From NCBI RefSeq assembly GCF_037102585.1, contig NW_027043830.1:806001-870000 (forward strand): a stretch of DNA of 64,000 nt. The letters are read 5' to 3'. The DNA comes from Saccharomycopsis crataegensis. Its lineage: Eukaryota; Ascomycota; Saccharomycetes; Ascoideales; Saccharomycopsidaceae. The notes under the pieces were generated by a model. That model searched no databases. It saw only the letters and a program-made list of their open reading frames with translations, and was not told where the DNA came from. Both the position numbers and the translations under genes were made by a program. Of this stretch, positions 1-10,500 are shown one piece after another (position 1 is the stretch's first letter; every line of letters begins with the position of its first letter).

Positions 1-1652
1 TGTAAGATATTGAATAGCAAGATTTGTTAGCTCATAAATATAAAAGTGGAGAAAATAAAAAGAAGAAAAAAAGTTACCTACATGTACTTTGCAAATTATT
101 TTGATGTATTAAATATTATACCACAAGCTTTATCAATATCTTAAAATATATAAAAGACATAAATAACATTTACATTTTTCAAGGTTCTTAAATACACTAA
201 GATCTTAAAAATCGCGATACAATAACAGAATAAATTGTGAAATTATTAATAATTTCAGAAATCACACCTGCAGTTCAAGAAGTCTATATTAAACATCTCA
301 ATTCAGCGTGGATACACGTATAGGCAATTCAATAGCTATAAATTATCTCTTGCTGATTTTTAAGACAGAGAGGAGGCTATTAGAAAAGTATCAGATTTTC
401 TATCTTCTAGATCTAAATAGTATTTAATTTGACAATATCCTTTTCTGGAAATCGGATTGAATATTTGGAGCAAATGAAAATTACAGACAAATAATATTTA
501 CTGAACATCAATATTTTCATACACATTCAAAGAAAATAATTAAAGACTTTGGCTAAAAAAACTTAACATGGTAGAGTTGGAAAATTACATTAAAACTTGA
601 GGAGGAAAAAAAGAAGAAGAGAATGTGTTTATGATAGTAAATGCTCAAAAAAACTGGTGCCTTTGTAAAAAGAAAAAATTCTTCTTTGCTCAAAGATGAT
701 AAATCGTACATATAAAATAATAGATAGTTGAATTATGACGCTACTATATCTGGTTTGCGATCAGGTCTTTAATTTTCGAGAAGATTCTTTTGACTTATTT
801 TGAGGTGATTGCTACGGGATAGATCGAGAGACAAGTTTGGTTAACAAGTTTCAAGGGTTCACATGCAATAATGAAAATAAAAGTAACAATAATTTTTTTT
901 AACCTGCAAAATTCAGATGCTTCTCAATATTATATAATATATATGTTTACTAGCTAGACTGTCGCGTAATGAACCTATGCAAATGGAATAACTACGTTCT
1001 AAATGACCAGATGTCTCTTTGAAAAAAAAAAAAAAAAGAAACAAATCAAAATCAGACAAAAGTAAACCCTAAGATGTTTGAATAAACGAAAAATTAAGTC
1101 TTATAAATGTGCTGAAAGGCAAAATTCCTTTAGTAGAATTGAATGTAGGAACAATAGTAAATTATGATCAACTTTTCGTAAGGAGGGTCCATGTCGCGTC
1201 ATTTATCAGAAAATTTCCAACTTTTCGTGAATAGGGCTCTTTAAAGATAATATATCGAGGAAGATGACCAATAATTCAAGACAGTAATCAACTGGTGTTT
1301 CCCCCATTGATACGATTCCAATTTAACAAGCTTTTTGATAAAAACTACGTAATACTTACAATAATAGTAGAAAAATTATAAATAATGACTCAGGCGGCTC
1401 GCCGAAAACTCATGCATTATATAAATATATATTCATTTAAAACGGATATTCAAAATAATCATATTACCACCATCATCAGTGAAGAACGGTTAATTTAGGG
1501 TGTCAATTCTTATCTCACTGTTGTTTTTCAGCTGCTGACGCGTCGCACTTTCCCATATTTTTTTTATTTTTTTTTTTTTTTTTTCTTTCCGTATTTTTCA
1601 TACTTCAATTCCTTTCGCACAATATACTCAGCAACAATCTTTAAAAAGCAAA
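1..1652. other. Intergenic, AT-rich, no gene seen
   Basis: No open reading frame of useful length, no tRNA-like arms and no recognisable snRNA sequence were found on either strand. The last 100 bases are a T-rich stretch that probably forms the IOC4-like gene's promoter. A long gene may end or begin beyond the left edge. A small structured RNA cannot be excluded by eye. Confidence 0.5.
1538..1543. promoter_or_regulatory. MCB (MluI cell-cycle box) ACGCGT
   Basis: The palindrome ACGCGT lies about 110 bases upstream of the IOC4-like start codon, just before a poly-T tract. In yeasts this is the core binding site of MBF (Mbp1/Swi6), which drives G1/S genes. A six-base match can occur by chance, so the role is inferred. 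Confidence 0.3.
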
Positions 1653-2825
1653 ATGAGCGAACTTAAACCTGGATCTATAGTTCTTACTAAAGTCAAGGGC
1701 TATCCAGCATGGCCTTCGATGATTCTACCAGATTCTCTTGCTCCAGCCAATATCCTTAACATAAAGCCAAAATCGTTAAAATCTAAAAAGCGATCAAGAA
1801 GGCTGGCCAACACAGCGGCCACGAACTCCAGCAACACAGCTGAAAACACAAATGATGATGGTATTTATTTGGTAAAGTTTTTTCATGACGATACCTATCA
1901 ATGGATTGGTGTCGACGACTTGCAGCTTTTGCCGGTCGATAACATTTCTGCATTCAAGCCAAAGAAAATGTCAAAAAATCTCGAGAAAGCCTTTGAAGCA
2001 GCTGCCAAAGGTTTGGATATGTATGCTTTTGCCTCTAATGGAAGCTATGGAAAAGCTCTTGATGTTTCTGCCGAGAAATCTATATCAAGTGAAACAGAAG
2101 AGGAAGAAAAAGGAGTAGCAAAGAAGAAGTCAGATGCCTCTCCGAAAAAGAGAAAAGCTGCTACTACTGCCCAAAAGAAGGCAACAAAGAAAACTAAAAA
2201 GGAGTCTCAAAATAAGTCCGTAATGGTAGAGGATGAAGGGGAAGAAGTTGAAAGTGTGGATGAACAGGACGAAGAAGTCGAAAGTGTCGAGGAAGGAGAA
2301 GATTCGAGCGAAGAAGAAGAAGAAGAAGAGGAAGAAGAAGAAGAAAACACAATTGACCCTGAAGAATTCAAGAAAGAGCAAGCAGAAATTGCTTTTTTGG
2401 AGAAACAATACAAAGAGTTAACAGATACCTCATTTTGGGGCGGAAGCACGAATGGGATCAATGAGAAAGATAAAGGACTTGCCAAAGAGTTGACCGACAA
2501 AGTGAAGGAACAAACCAAAATTTTGCTAGAGGCAAAGCGCAAGTTCACCAAAGAAGTTTTTAAGACCTCTGATGATGTTGACGTTGAAAAAGTTGGGAAA
2601 ACTGCACAGCAGATATTGAACGCAGATGAAATATATTTAGCAGTTGCCACAAGAGTGAGACTAGGATCGGTGCTTGAGGTTTTCATGAAAAGGGGGGACT
2701 TGAAGGATACTGGGGATTGGGTTAAGGTGAGAGATCTTTTGATTCAGGTATATAGAAGGGTATTTGGTGAAGATGTTTTTGTTCCAGACATGCAAGAGGA
2801 TTACAGAATTCCCGCCACTGCTTGA
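1653..2825 (+). CDS. IOC4: PWWP-domain chromatin protein, Ioc4-like
   Basis: A 390-residue protein with an N-terminal PWWP domain: the diagnostic KGYPAWPSMI is at residues 15-24, and the domain resumes around residues 72-92 with YLVKFFHDDTYQW after a basic insertion. In S. cerevisiae, Ioc4 is a subunit of the Isw1b nucleosome remodeller, and its PWWP domain binds H3K36-methylated nucleosomes. The split PWWP with an insertion, the start at MSE, and the segment after the domain resemble Ioc4 rather than Pdp3. The middle is lysine-rich, then a nearly pure glutamate run (about residues 215-233). The C-terminal third is helical and resembles the compact helical domain found after PWWP in related readers. 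SET2, which makes the mark, lies 12 kb to the right. It could instead be another PWWP protein of the same family. Confidence 0.8.
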   Translation: MSELKPGSIVLTKVKGYPAWPSMILPDSLAPANILNIKPKSLKSKKRSRRLANTAATNSSNTAENTNDDGIYLVKFFHDDTYQWIGVDDLQLLPVDNISAFKPKKMSKNLEKAFEAAAKGLDMYAFASNGSYGKALDVSAEKSISSETEEEEKGVAKKKSDASPKKRKAATTAQKKATKKTKKESQNKSVMVEDEGEEVESVDEQDEEVESVEEGEDSSEEEEEEEEEEEENTIDPEEFKKEQAEIAFLEKQYKELTDTSFWGGSTNGINEKDKGLAKELTDKVKEQTKILLEAKRKFTKEVFKTSDDVDVEKVGKTAQQILNADEIYLAVATRVRLGSVLEVFMKRGDLKDTGDWVKVRDLLIQVYRRVFGEDVFVPDMQEDYRIPATA

Positions 2826-2953
2826 AGCTGGGAACATAAAAAAAGAAATAAATTCATAGGAAGGAAATGAAAGATTGTAAGCCTCCCATTGTAATCTCTC
2901 TTTTCAGTGTTATAGGATCCAAAAAGGTTAGAGCCTGTCAAATCATCGACAAG

Positions 2954-2959
2954 CACGTG
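2954..2959. promoter_or_regulatory. CACGTG E-box
   Basis: Palindromic CACGTG, the core site for yeast Cbf1/Pho4-type bHLH factors, lies upstream of the MCM1 transcription unit. The factor is inferred from the motif only. Confidence 0.3.
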
Positions 2960-3165
2960 CAAATAAGCGTGATAATAACACCCCCGAATTTGTGACTACG
3001 TAACCCCGTGGCCCTACCGTTTGTTCTGAAAAAAGGCCTCCTCCGCCCAAGTAGCTTAAAAAAGCAATTCCCACGAAAATAGTAATCCCTTTACAGTTTT
3101 TTTGATCGAGTCTTCCAAGCTATCTTTTACGCGTTACCCACACCATAACTTCTAAACAACTGCAG

Positions 3166-3593
3166 GTACGTATATTGACAGCTGTTAATCAATTTGCGAA
3201 TATAAAAAATTATTTATTGAGAAAATTTATGCTATTGGTCTGTTTGGGTTTCTACTGTCCCTAAATGCTTTTTTTTTTTTTACCTCCTTTAGTGATGTGA
3301 AAGTTCGTTGTTTTTATTTCTACATTGGTTTCAGTTTTTCTATGCTCAACCCAAAATGGTAATTCCTGATGAGGTAGCAGTGTCGAAGTGGCAGATCAGT
3401 TATATATTACAATGCTATCCCATTGAATGAGTCCTGGAATTTTGCTGAATTGCTACATGTTTTATCATTGGTTTTTTTTCGATGCCTCTTTGAGTGACAA
3501 TTGACGATGGACCAAATATGATCAATAACATAATGAAGGAGCCAAATGCGGAATGAATTACCTAAATTTGTTTACTAACTTCAAATTTGTTAG
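3166..3593 (+). other. Probable intron in the MCM1 5' leader
   Basis: A donor-like CAG/GTACGT at 3165-3171 is followed 402 bases later by a perfect TACTAAC branch point (3573-3579) and a TAG acceptor at 3591-3593 (a second AG is at 3596-3597). The span has no coding capacity and ends about 60 bases before the MCM1 ATG. No ATG was seen in the 100 bases before the donor, so the upstream exon would be untranslated. The donor departs from GTATGT in one base, so the call is probable rather than certain. Confidence 0.5.
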
Positions 3594-3652
3594 ATAGTCT
3601 GCTAATATTTTGACTGTGCCAATATCTTCCCACACTCTATTATAATATCATC

Positions 3653-4237
3653 ATGCCAGAATTAGAAGCCCAAAAACTTGAAGAGGAGGAAGAAATCAAG
3701 AACGAATCTAACGCAGGTCCAGACATGGATGATGATGAAGATGCCCCATCTGGAAAGAGAGAAAGAAGAAAGATTGAAATCAGATTCATCCAAGATAAAT
3801 CAAGACGTCATATTACTTTTTCAAAAAGAAAGGCCGGTATCATGAAGAAAGCCTACGAATTATCTGTTTTAACAGGAACCCAAGTTTTATTGTTAGTTGT
3901 TTCTGAAACTGGTTTGGTTTACACTTTTACCACTCCAAAATTACAGCCTTTGGTTACTAAACCAGAGGGCAAAAATTTGATTCAAGCATGCTTGAATGCT
4001 CCTGAAGAAGGTGCCGAGGAAGCTGAAGAAGAACCAGCTCCTCAACCAGCCCAAACTCAGCAACCAACTCCTCAACCAGTCGTAACACAACCACAAGTGC
4101 CAGTCTCAGCTCCTCAAGCTCAAGCTCCACATCCACAGGCTCATTATCCACCTCAAGGTATGCCAATGAATTATATGCCAAATCAAGCATATGGTAATTA
4201 TCCACCTTTTGATCAAATGAACCAACAATATCAGTAA
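3653..4237 (+). CDS. MCM1: MADS-box transcription factor Mcm1
   Basis: A 194-residue protein with a full MADS box at about residues 34-90 (starts GKRERRKIEI, contains RRHITFSKRKAGIMKKAYEL) and the adjoining SAM-type extension to about residue 118 that binds cofactors such as alpha1, alpha2, Fkh2/Ndd1 or Ste12. This is the Mcm1/SRF type, not the Rlm1/MEF2 type. The C-terminus is rich in Pro, Gln and Ala, as expected for an activation region. In yeasts Mcm1 controls mating-type genes, M/G1 and G2/M genes and arginine metabolism. The length is shorter than in S. cerevisiae (286 aa), mainly because the Gln-rich tail is short. The acidic N-terminal 30 residues are variable in this family. The ATG at 3653 is the first in frame and follows the proposed leader intron. 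Confidence 0.95.
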   Translation: MPELEAQKLEEEEEIKNESNAGPDMDDDEDAPSGKRERRKIEIRFIQDKSRRHITFSKRKAGIMKKAYELSVLTGTQVLLLVVSETGLVYTFTTPKLQPLVTKPEGKNLIQACLNAPEEGAEEAEEEPAPQPAQTQQPTPQPVVTQPQVPVSAPQAQAPHPQAHYPPQGMPMNYMPNQAYGNYPPFDQMNQQYQ

Positions 4238-5004
4238 AGAATCCCAGATTGATATTTCTTCTGGTCATCATTGGAGCGGAAGAAACGGTTTTATCATTCT
4301 AAACTAAAATTTCATATAAGTAAATAATGTTAATGTTTTCAGGATTTTTGTTTGTTATTATGGTTAATGAGATTTTTTAATTATTTTCGTTTTCGTTCTT
4401 ACCTATTCTTTCTGTTTTCTGTTTTTTTCTTTTTATTTGTAGTCATTCACCTTTATTTTCCATTTTTTACTTTTTATTTATTTTTTCTCTTTCTTGTATT
4501 TTGGTCTTTTTATTATAAATATTTTACGCGCCCCCAAATTTGACATTTCCATGTAGCAGTAGCTACATATTGTAGAGCTATGGTTCATTTGAAATGTTTT
4601 CCAGTGTAAATTGTTTTCCAAAGGCGTTTGCGCTACAATAAAATACTTGGTATCCACTTGACGTGTACCTACACATACGCCTTATCATCAAGAGGTAGAT
4701 TTTCAAAAGTATGATTTTGAATACAAGGAAATGAAAAGTTTCAATTAATTTAATAATAGGAGAATAAAAGGAAAAGCCAAAGAAAAAAAAAGTTAGATAA
4801 GAAGGTCATTTAAAGTTATTAATTGTACAGAAATTACACACACAGACACACCAAATACATATATAGACAAAAGAAAGAAATTAATAATAGCTGCCTCTTT
4901 CTACCACAAAAAAAAAAAGAACAGTATCACGGGAAAATGGCTTGGCTAATATTAAGACACTCTTCCAGATAAATTGAGAACATAAGACCAGTGGCTATCT
5001 AAAC
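4238..5004. other. Convergent intergenic region between MCM1 and RSC8
   Basis: T-rich DNA on the plus strand after MCM1, then A-rich DNA before the RSC8 stop, as expected for two facing 3' ends with cleavage signals. Small ORFs here are low-complexity Phe/Leu strings from poly-T and are not supported as genes. Confidence 0.5.
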
Positions 5005-6990
5005 TTAACTTTCCCAAACCGTGAATAGTTGTGGTTTATCTAAAGAAAGAGGGTTCATCTTAGCATCAATAGCTGAATTCTCTTTGCTATCATCGTCATC
5101 ATCATCTTCCACACCAGCATCGTTGTCGATTGCATCAATTTCACCACCCGCTTCTTGAACATTGTCCAAAACAACCACTCTGCTTGGCTTTTTAACTTCG
5201 TCCATAGCCTCAGTTAAAAGACTATTTGATTTAGCAATTGTTTCTTGACTTACTTCACCATTTGTACCAGCAACCAACTGGATTGCATTAGTAACCTTAT
5301 CCTTCACCATAGATGATTGACGTCTAAATGATAATCTATCCATAAGCAATTTCTTCTTCTCATTCTCCAATTCAGTTTTTTCATTGTGAATAATTTTTTC
5401 ATACTGATTAAGAGATTTGAGTTTCAAGTCCACCTTCTTCAACTGCAATGCAGCAATTTGATTAAGAATCTTTTGCTGCTGTTTTAGTTCTTTCAATTGT
5501 TCGAATATAGAATTAGAATTCATTACGCCAAATGCAGCCTTTGCAGCCTTCATAATTTCCTCATCAGCTTCCCCCATAATGGTTGAGTCCGATGATTTAG
5601 ACATTTCATTGATATTGAGATTCTTCTTGAGTAACTCTTCTTGCAAAGTTTTAGTTGTGGTAGCTGCTAATTCTGGATCAAGTTTATCAAGCAAAAAGCT
5701 TATAGTATGTAGCACAGCATCGGTTTCTTTATGCTTAAAGATACTATCTCCCTTGCTGACAATTTTAGGTCCTTTCAAAAGTTTCTTTGAAATATTTTTG
5801 TTTAAATACTTATCCTCAATCGGTAATTGTAAGAACTTTGCAATACACTGTCTTTTGTTTCTTGTGGCAACGTGATTAGCAACCTTATCCCAATCTTCAT
5901 TGAACATTTCAATGCCCTCGAGTAACAATAAGGTTTCTTGCTCACTCCAACCACCCGTATTAGTCAATGTCTTCTTATGAATCATTTTAATAAAATCTGC
6001 AGCGTGGAAATTGGACGGGAAATGACCAGATTCAAAGCATGAAACACAAATAGATGCCTTAGATCTCAAATTATGATAACGGACTTCAGTCGAGTCATTG
6101 CCACAAGTGCTACATATATAAATTTTATTACCGTTATTAGTCAATTGTAATCTTTCCTTTTCTCTCAACAACAACGCATCTTCTGAAGAGTCAAAAATGT
6201 CTTTTCTTATTTCTAAATTCAATGGGATTGATAAACCACCATCATCTTTATTCTTCTCTTGTGTAGAATCATCACTGCCAAGCTGGGCATATGCTGATCC
6301 AGTTGATTTTTTAATGACTTTTTCCGTAGGATCTAATGGAATAAAAGGCTGGATGCCCATAGGGGTATCCAAAGAAACTTGGAAATGGCCGGTGAATTGA
6401 GGGCCTGGTAATGAGGGCTTAGTTCTTGGATCTATTTGATAATTTATGATACCCCATTGTTCAAGAAAGGCATGAACCCTTATTATTGAAGCCACATCCC
6501 CCGCCAAATTTCTTCTGCAAGCAGTCACTGTCAAATATTCAATCGGATTTAATCTGTAGGTGTTGACCATGAAATCCCTGTAATTCTTGTAAATGCTCTC
6601 TGTCTTGAATCTCGAGCCATTGGTGAAAAACTCTGGCAATGATCTTTTTTCAATTTCATGAACTTTGTTCAAGTCAAACCACGCTGCAAAAGAGGGAATG
6701 ATTACTGGTCTGGTCTGTTTGGCTAAAAATTGTCTAGCTTTCTCTTCGATAGATTTAGAGATCTCACCCAAGTCCACCACTTTATCATCTTCATCATTTT
6801 TGTCTTCGTCATTTTTGCCTTCATTATTTTCGTGTTTATCGTCTTCTACATCATTATTTTCAGCGGCATCATCTTCAGCCATAGACACTTCCTCTTGTTC
6901 TTCTGTTTGAGGTATCTCTTCTTCTTCTTCTAAATCCTCCTTAATGTCCTTCATTTCAACTTCGGGGGTTTCTGCAGCAGAGTCTGACAT
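5005..6990 (-). CDS. RSC8: RSC chromatin-remodelling subunit Rsc8 (SWIRM/ZZ/SANT)
   Basis: A 661-residue Swi3/Rsc8-family protein. An acidic N-terminus (residues 1-75) is followed by a SWIRM domain at about 95-190 (starts VIIPSFAAWFDL), a ZZ-type zinc finger at about 290-340 (CSTCG...CVSCF), a SANT domain just after it (GGWSEQETLLLLEGIEMF), and a C-terminal coiled coil rich in Leu, Lys and Glu that mediates dimerisation in this family. It is nearer to Rsc8 (557 aa) than to the longer Swi3 in domain spacing. Rsc8 is an essential core subunit of RSC, which slides and ejects nucleosomes at promoters. The frame stays open upstream to 7236, but that stretch reads as hydrophobic nonsense, so the MSDSAAE methionine at 6990 is taken as the start. 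Confidence 0.9.
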   Translation of the reverse strand: MSDSAAETPEVEMKDIKEDLEEEEEIPQTEEQEEVSMAEDDAAENNDVEDDKHENNEGKNDEDKNDEDDKVVDLGEISKSIEEKARQFLAKQTRPVIIPSFAAWFDLNKVHEIEKRSLPEFFTNGSRFKTESIYKNYRDFMVNTYRLNPIEYLTVTACRRNLAGDVASIIRVHAFLEQWGIINYQIDPRTKPSLPGPQFTGHFQVSLDTPMGIQPFIPLDPTEKVIKKSTGSAYAQLGSDDSTQEKNKDDGGLSIPLNLEIRKDIFDSSEDALLLREKERLQLTNNGNKIYICSTCGNDSTEVRYHNLRSKASICVSCFESGHFPSNFHAADFIKMIHKKTLTNTGGWSEQETLLLLEGIEMFNEDWDKVANHVATRNKRQCIAKFLQLPIEDKYLNKNISKKLLKGPKIVSKGDSIFKHKETDAVLHTISFLLDKLDPELAATTTKTLQEELLKKNLNINEMSKSSDSTIMGEADEEIMKAAKAAFGVMNSNSIFEQLKELKQQQKILNQIAALQLKKVDLKLKSLNQYEKIIHNEKTELENEKKKLLMDRLSFRRQSSMVKDKVTNAIQLVAGTNGEVSQETIAKSNSLLTEAMDEVKKPSRVVVLDNVQEAGGEIDAIDNDAGVEDDDDDDSKENSAIDAKMNPLSLDKPQLFTVWES

Positions 6991-7508
6991 TTCTTTATTG
7001 CGTATTGGTAGACAGGCCTTGAAAATTGCAACAGTAAATAGTGACCAAAAAAAACAACAACAGAGAAGCGAAAAGCGTGTATCGTTAAACCAAAATTCAC
7101 CAAAAAAAAATAAAATAAAACACCAAAAACAAACTCTTACCCGACATACAAAACATATGTCCGGATGTTTACCCATTCTAAACCAGGTGTGTGGGTGTGT
7201 CAAATCAACCATGGATACCCTGATAGACACCCCCATAGAAACTGCCGGCCTTCCGTATTGGGAATATACACCCTACAACCCGCCGCTGGGGATCTGGTTA
7301 CACGAGCTGGATCCAGCATCAAGGGCAGTAGTTACCAGTGGACGCTCATCTACCAATGTTTTCTATTTTTATGATGATTGTTCCCCCAATTGCTCTTCTT
7401 TGACTTTTATAATTAAAAAATCTTATTGTTTCCCTGCTATTCTTTTGTTTCATATATCAAACTTTACCTTGTCATCTAGAGTAACGCGAATAGGAAAACT
7501 CCAAAGTG
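6991..7508. promoter_or_regulatory. Divergent promoter RSC8 / 1594-aa gene
   Basis: A 518-base gap between two genes transcribed away from each other. It holds a Rap1-type site (separate entry), a poly-A stretch near RSC8 and a somewhat GC-richer centre around 7200-7330. No other feature was recognised. Confidence 0.5.
7186..7198 (-). promoter_or_regulatory. Rap1-type binding site
   Basis: On the minus strand this reads ACACCCACACACC, which fits the yeast Rap1 consensus ACACCCRYACAYM at every position. It sits about 200 bases upstream of RSC8 and 310 bases upstream of the opposite gene. Rap1 or a Tbf1-like general regulatory factor could bind here. The binding itself is inferred. Confidence 0.4.
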
Positions 7509-10500
7509 ATGTCAAATATAGACAATAATAGCGGACCACCCTCTCAAGGGAAGACGACGACAACGCCTGTCACGAACAGTACGTCTTCTCCAAACCAAAT
7601 ACCAAACACTATTAGAAGAAACTTGGTCCCATCTTCGGCCAATAGATTCAGTGTTATGTCTAACACATCAGCAAGTGTCCGACAAAAATCCTTTGATAGC
7701 CCTCTCTTTCTACCTGGTACTTCCACAGGCCAATTCTCTAAAGATCCAGCACAAAATCATCATCAACTGGCACCAATGATCCTACAATCAGCTGATGGTG
7801 CCCAAGTGATCGGTATTGCAGACCAAGCTTCAGCGACCGGAAACACATCTTCCCCTAGTTCGCTATATACTGCATTTGAAACCAACTCAATGATGAGAAG
7901 AAACTCAACAGTGAAGAGAAATCCAAAAAATCCGTACAGAAAATTAAACTCATACTCTATTGCTAGACAGAACTCTACATTGCGCCCTCGTCAAGGTCAT
8001 AGCAGCACAGTACGAGAAATCAGTCAATCGAATGATTCTACTCATAGATCCAATACCCTTTTTCAAAAGCAAAAGAAGCATAAGTACATGTTCTTCAAAA
8101 GAAATAGCAAAAGATATACCAAGAAGGCTGCTTATAGTAGCAAAGATGAGCTATATCGGAAAATGAGTTATGTTATGAGAGCTCCATCAATAAAGTATGA
8201 TATTGTTCCTTCTAACATTTTATCCTTCGGTTACAATATTTCGCAAGATAGTTTATATCATTATTATGGTCTACCTATCCCCGTGCCACCTCTCTCAAAA
8301 GACTACAAAGTGAAAACAAAACGTTTGCAGAGACTGGCAACTACAAGGCAAAAGGCAAAGTTTGTTTTCCCAAAATTCAACAGAAAATCAAAGAAGAAGA
8401 ACTCTGAGTTATCAAGAGAGCAACGAAAAAAGCTAATCAAGCAACAAATCAGAAAAATGAGTAACGAAAACATTGTTCTTCCTAAGAAATTTCAAAATTT
8501 TATTGAATTACAAAATGATAATGTGGAGTCGATGGGAAGTGATCCACAGCATCAACAATCCAATAGATCGCAGGAGCATGTTGAGGAAATCATCAATGAT
8601 AATTCTAGTGCTTATAGTGTTCAATTAATTACAAATTCAAAAGTACTTAGCTCTCCTTCCTTAAATCATGCCAAACCAAAAAAGATGCGCCCTGTGAAAG
8701 GGATGGGTAACCGGAAATTATTCCTCCAATTGTTGCGCTTGAATCCTGAATTGAAATCGCAAGTCAAATGTACAGATTGGAATGATAAACAGAATTTGAT
8801 TTTGAGAACCCCATCTTTGGAGTTCGAGACTTGGAACAATAATGGATTGAGCTATGGTTTCAATAAGAGAGGCTCTAACAGGGTTTCTACTCACAACAGT
8901 ATGGCAATAAAAAATATCATTGATGCTGGTGCTATTATGAAGCAAGATTCAAATGATCTTAATAATGATATTACTTCTGAAGCCTTGATTATAAAACCCG
9001 GTGAAGAAGGTAACAATTCAAATGCTGGCTCTTCTACCCAAAAGGATTCTCCAAAAGCTTCTGTTATTGCCGGTGGTGAGAAATCGTCCACAAGATTGCC
9101 ACAAGCAACCTTGAAAGCCCCAGGAATTATTAAACAGAATATCATAGCATATTCCAAAGGTGCCAACAAATATGACTCTCCAATTACTTATGAGTTTCCA
9201 AGGGGAAACAAAACCAAGCAATTCAATAGGAACCCAAATATCAGAATGGGGATGCTTCTTAGGGAAGAAATTGAATCAACTGGTTCCCCCAATTTTCTGT
9301 CGACGGATTTAGTGAGACGATCTATAATTAGTACATCCAGTAACGAAGATGAAGCATATTATACTCCTCCTATTACTCAAGAATCTGTTCCAAGAGCCTC
9401 TGGTGACAATCTTGATAAATTTGCTTTTGAAGGATATAGCTGCTCTTCTAATAATCTCACTCCTCCTGTTTCAAGCACCGAAAAAGTGATGTCTACGCAG
9501 ATTCCAAATAGTTATGGCTCAGATTCTTCAGCTGCCGATGTCCACAATGCCAAGATTCGTGAACAAAGAAAAGCCCAAACCAGCATAAGCACCATGAGCA
9601 ATACATTGGATAATGCTGCCGTGACTGCGGCGCTAGCTTCAAAGAGATTGAGCACGAGTAGTGAATTGATTTATAGAGGTTCGTTAGAAGGTGCCTCTGC
9701 TCATAGGGAAGGCAAAAAGAAGATTGATTTCGAGACGTCTGGAAAAGAAAATCCTACGGGAACATCGTCTACCAATCCAAGCACTGCTAATGATTACAGA
9801 TTTGCTGAGGTGCAATATTCTAGAAAATACTCTCCAGAAGTTGATGTTCTTCCAATCGGCTTTGCCGATGATTTTGAAAAGTCAAATAAGAGGAAAAGCA
9901 AAACAGTCTCAATTGATGATAAATTGAATGATGAGTTGGCGAATACTAGTATTTCTGATAGACAAGGTTTGCTTGACCGTGCCAATACTCAAAAAAGGAG
10001 ACAGAAGAGAATGATTTTGAGTGGCTTATTCAGTGGTGGCAAGATTGGACTTAAAGGCGGCAGTAAAAGGTCTTCTCTTATTTCCACGAAAAGTAAGAGG
10101 TCTTCAGTCAGTAGCGTGAAGTTACCTCGAGATAAATTCGGTGTTAATGCCTCTGGAACAGAATTAGTGCCTTTTGCGAGTGCTGGATTAGGCATAACCT
10201 CTCAGTCTTCAGGCTCATCCTTCAAGAAGTGCGTAGTTGTTGAAAATTCCGAAAGTACAGCCAACAAAGATACATTGTCGGAATCGGAGCCTACGGCGAA
10301 TAGGGAAGTGTCTCCTGGTGTGACGAATAATTTAATCAGTACACTGGCTAAGAAATCTAGTTCTCAAATTAATACTAATGCAACTCTAAGTGTGGAGTCT
10401 CAGAAAACTGATGGTGACAGTGCTGCTCACAAGGATTTCCAATTGCGTATTACCAATATTTCTGCAGATGAGTACAAGAGGTATTCTGATATTTATGAAC

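Larger units (their letters stand above)
2826..3652 (+). promoter_or_regulatory. MCM1 upstream region with probable 5'UTR intron
   Basis: This 0.83-kb gap between two genes on the same strand holds no coding sequence. It contains a CACGTG E-box, an ACGCGT box at 3129-3134, and a probable intron in the MCM1 leader, listed separately. Confidence 0.5.

Noticed and set aside
2207-2686. 159-codon Ser-rich ORF antisense to the IOC4-like gene
   Set aside because: It is the shadow of the glutamate-coding repeat on the other strand.
4352-4543. 63-codon Phe/Leu-rich ORF after MCM1
   Set aside because: It is a translation of poly-T 3' flank DNA.
6991-7236. N-terminal extension of RSC8 by 82 codons
   Set aside because: The added residues are hydrophobic and Cys-rich nonsense upstream of a good family-like start, and lie in the divergent promoter.
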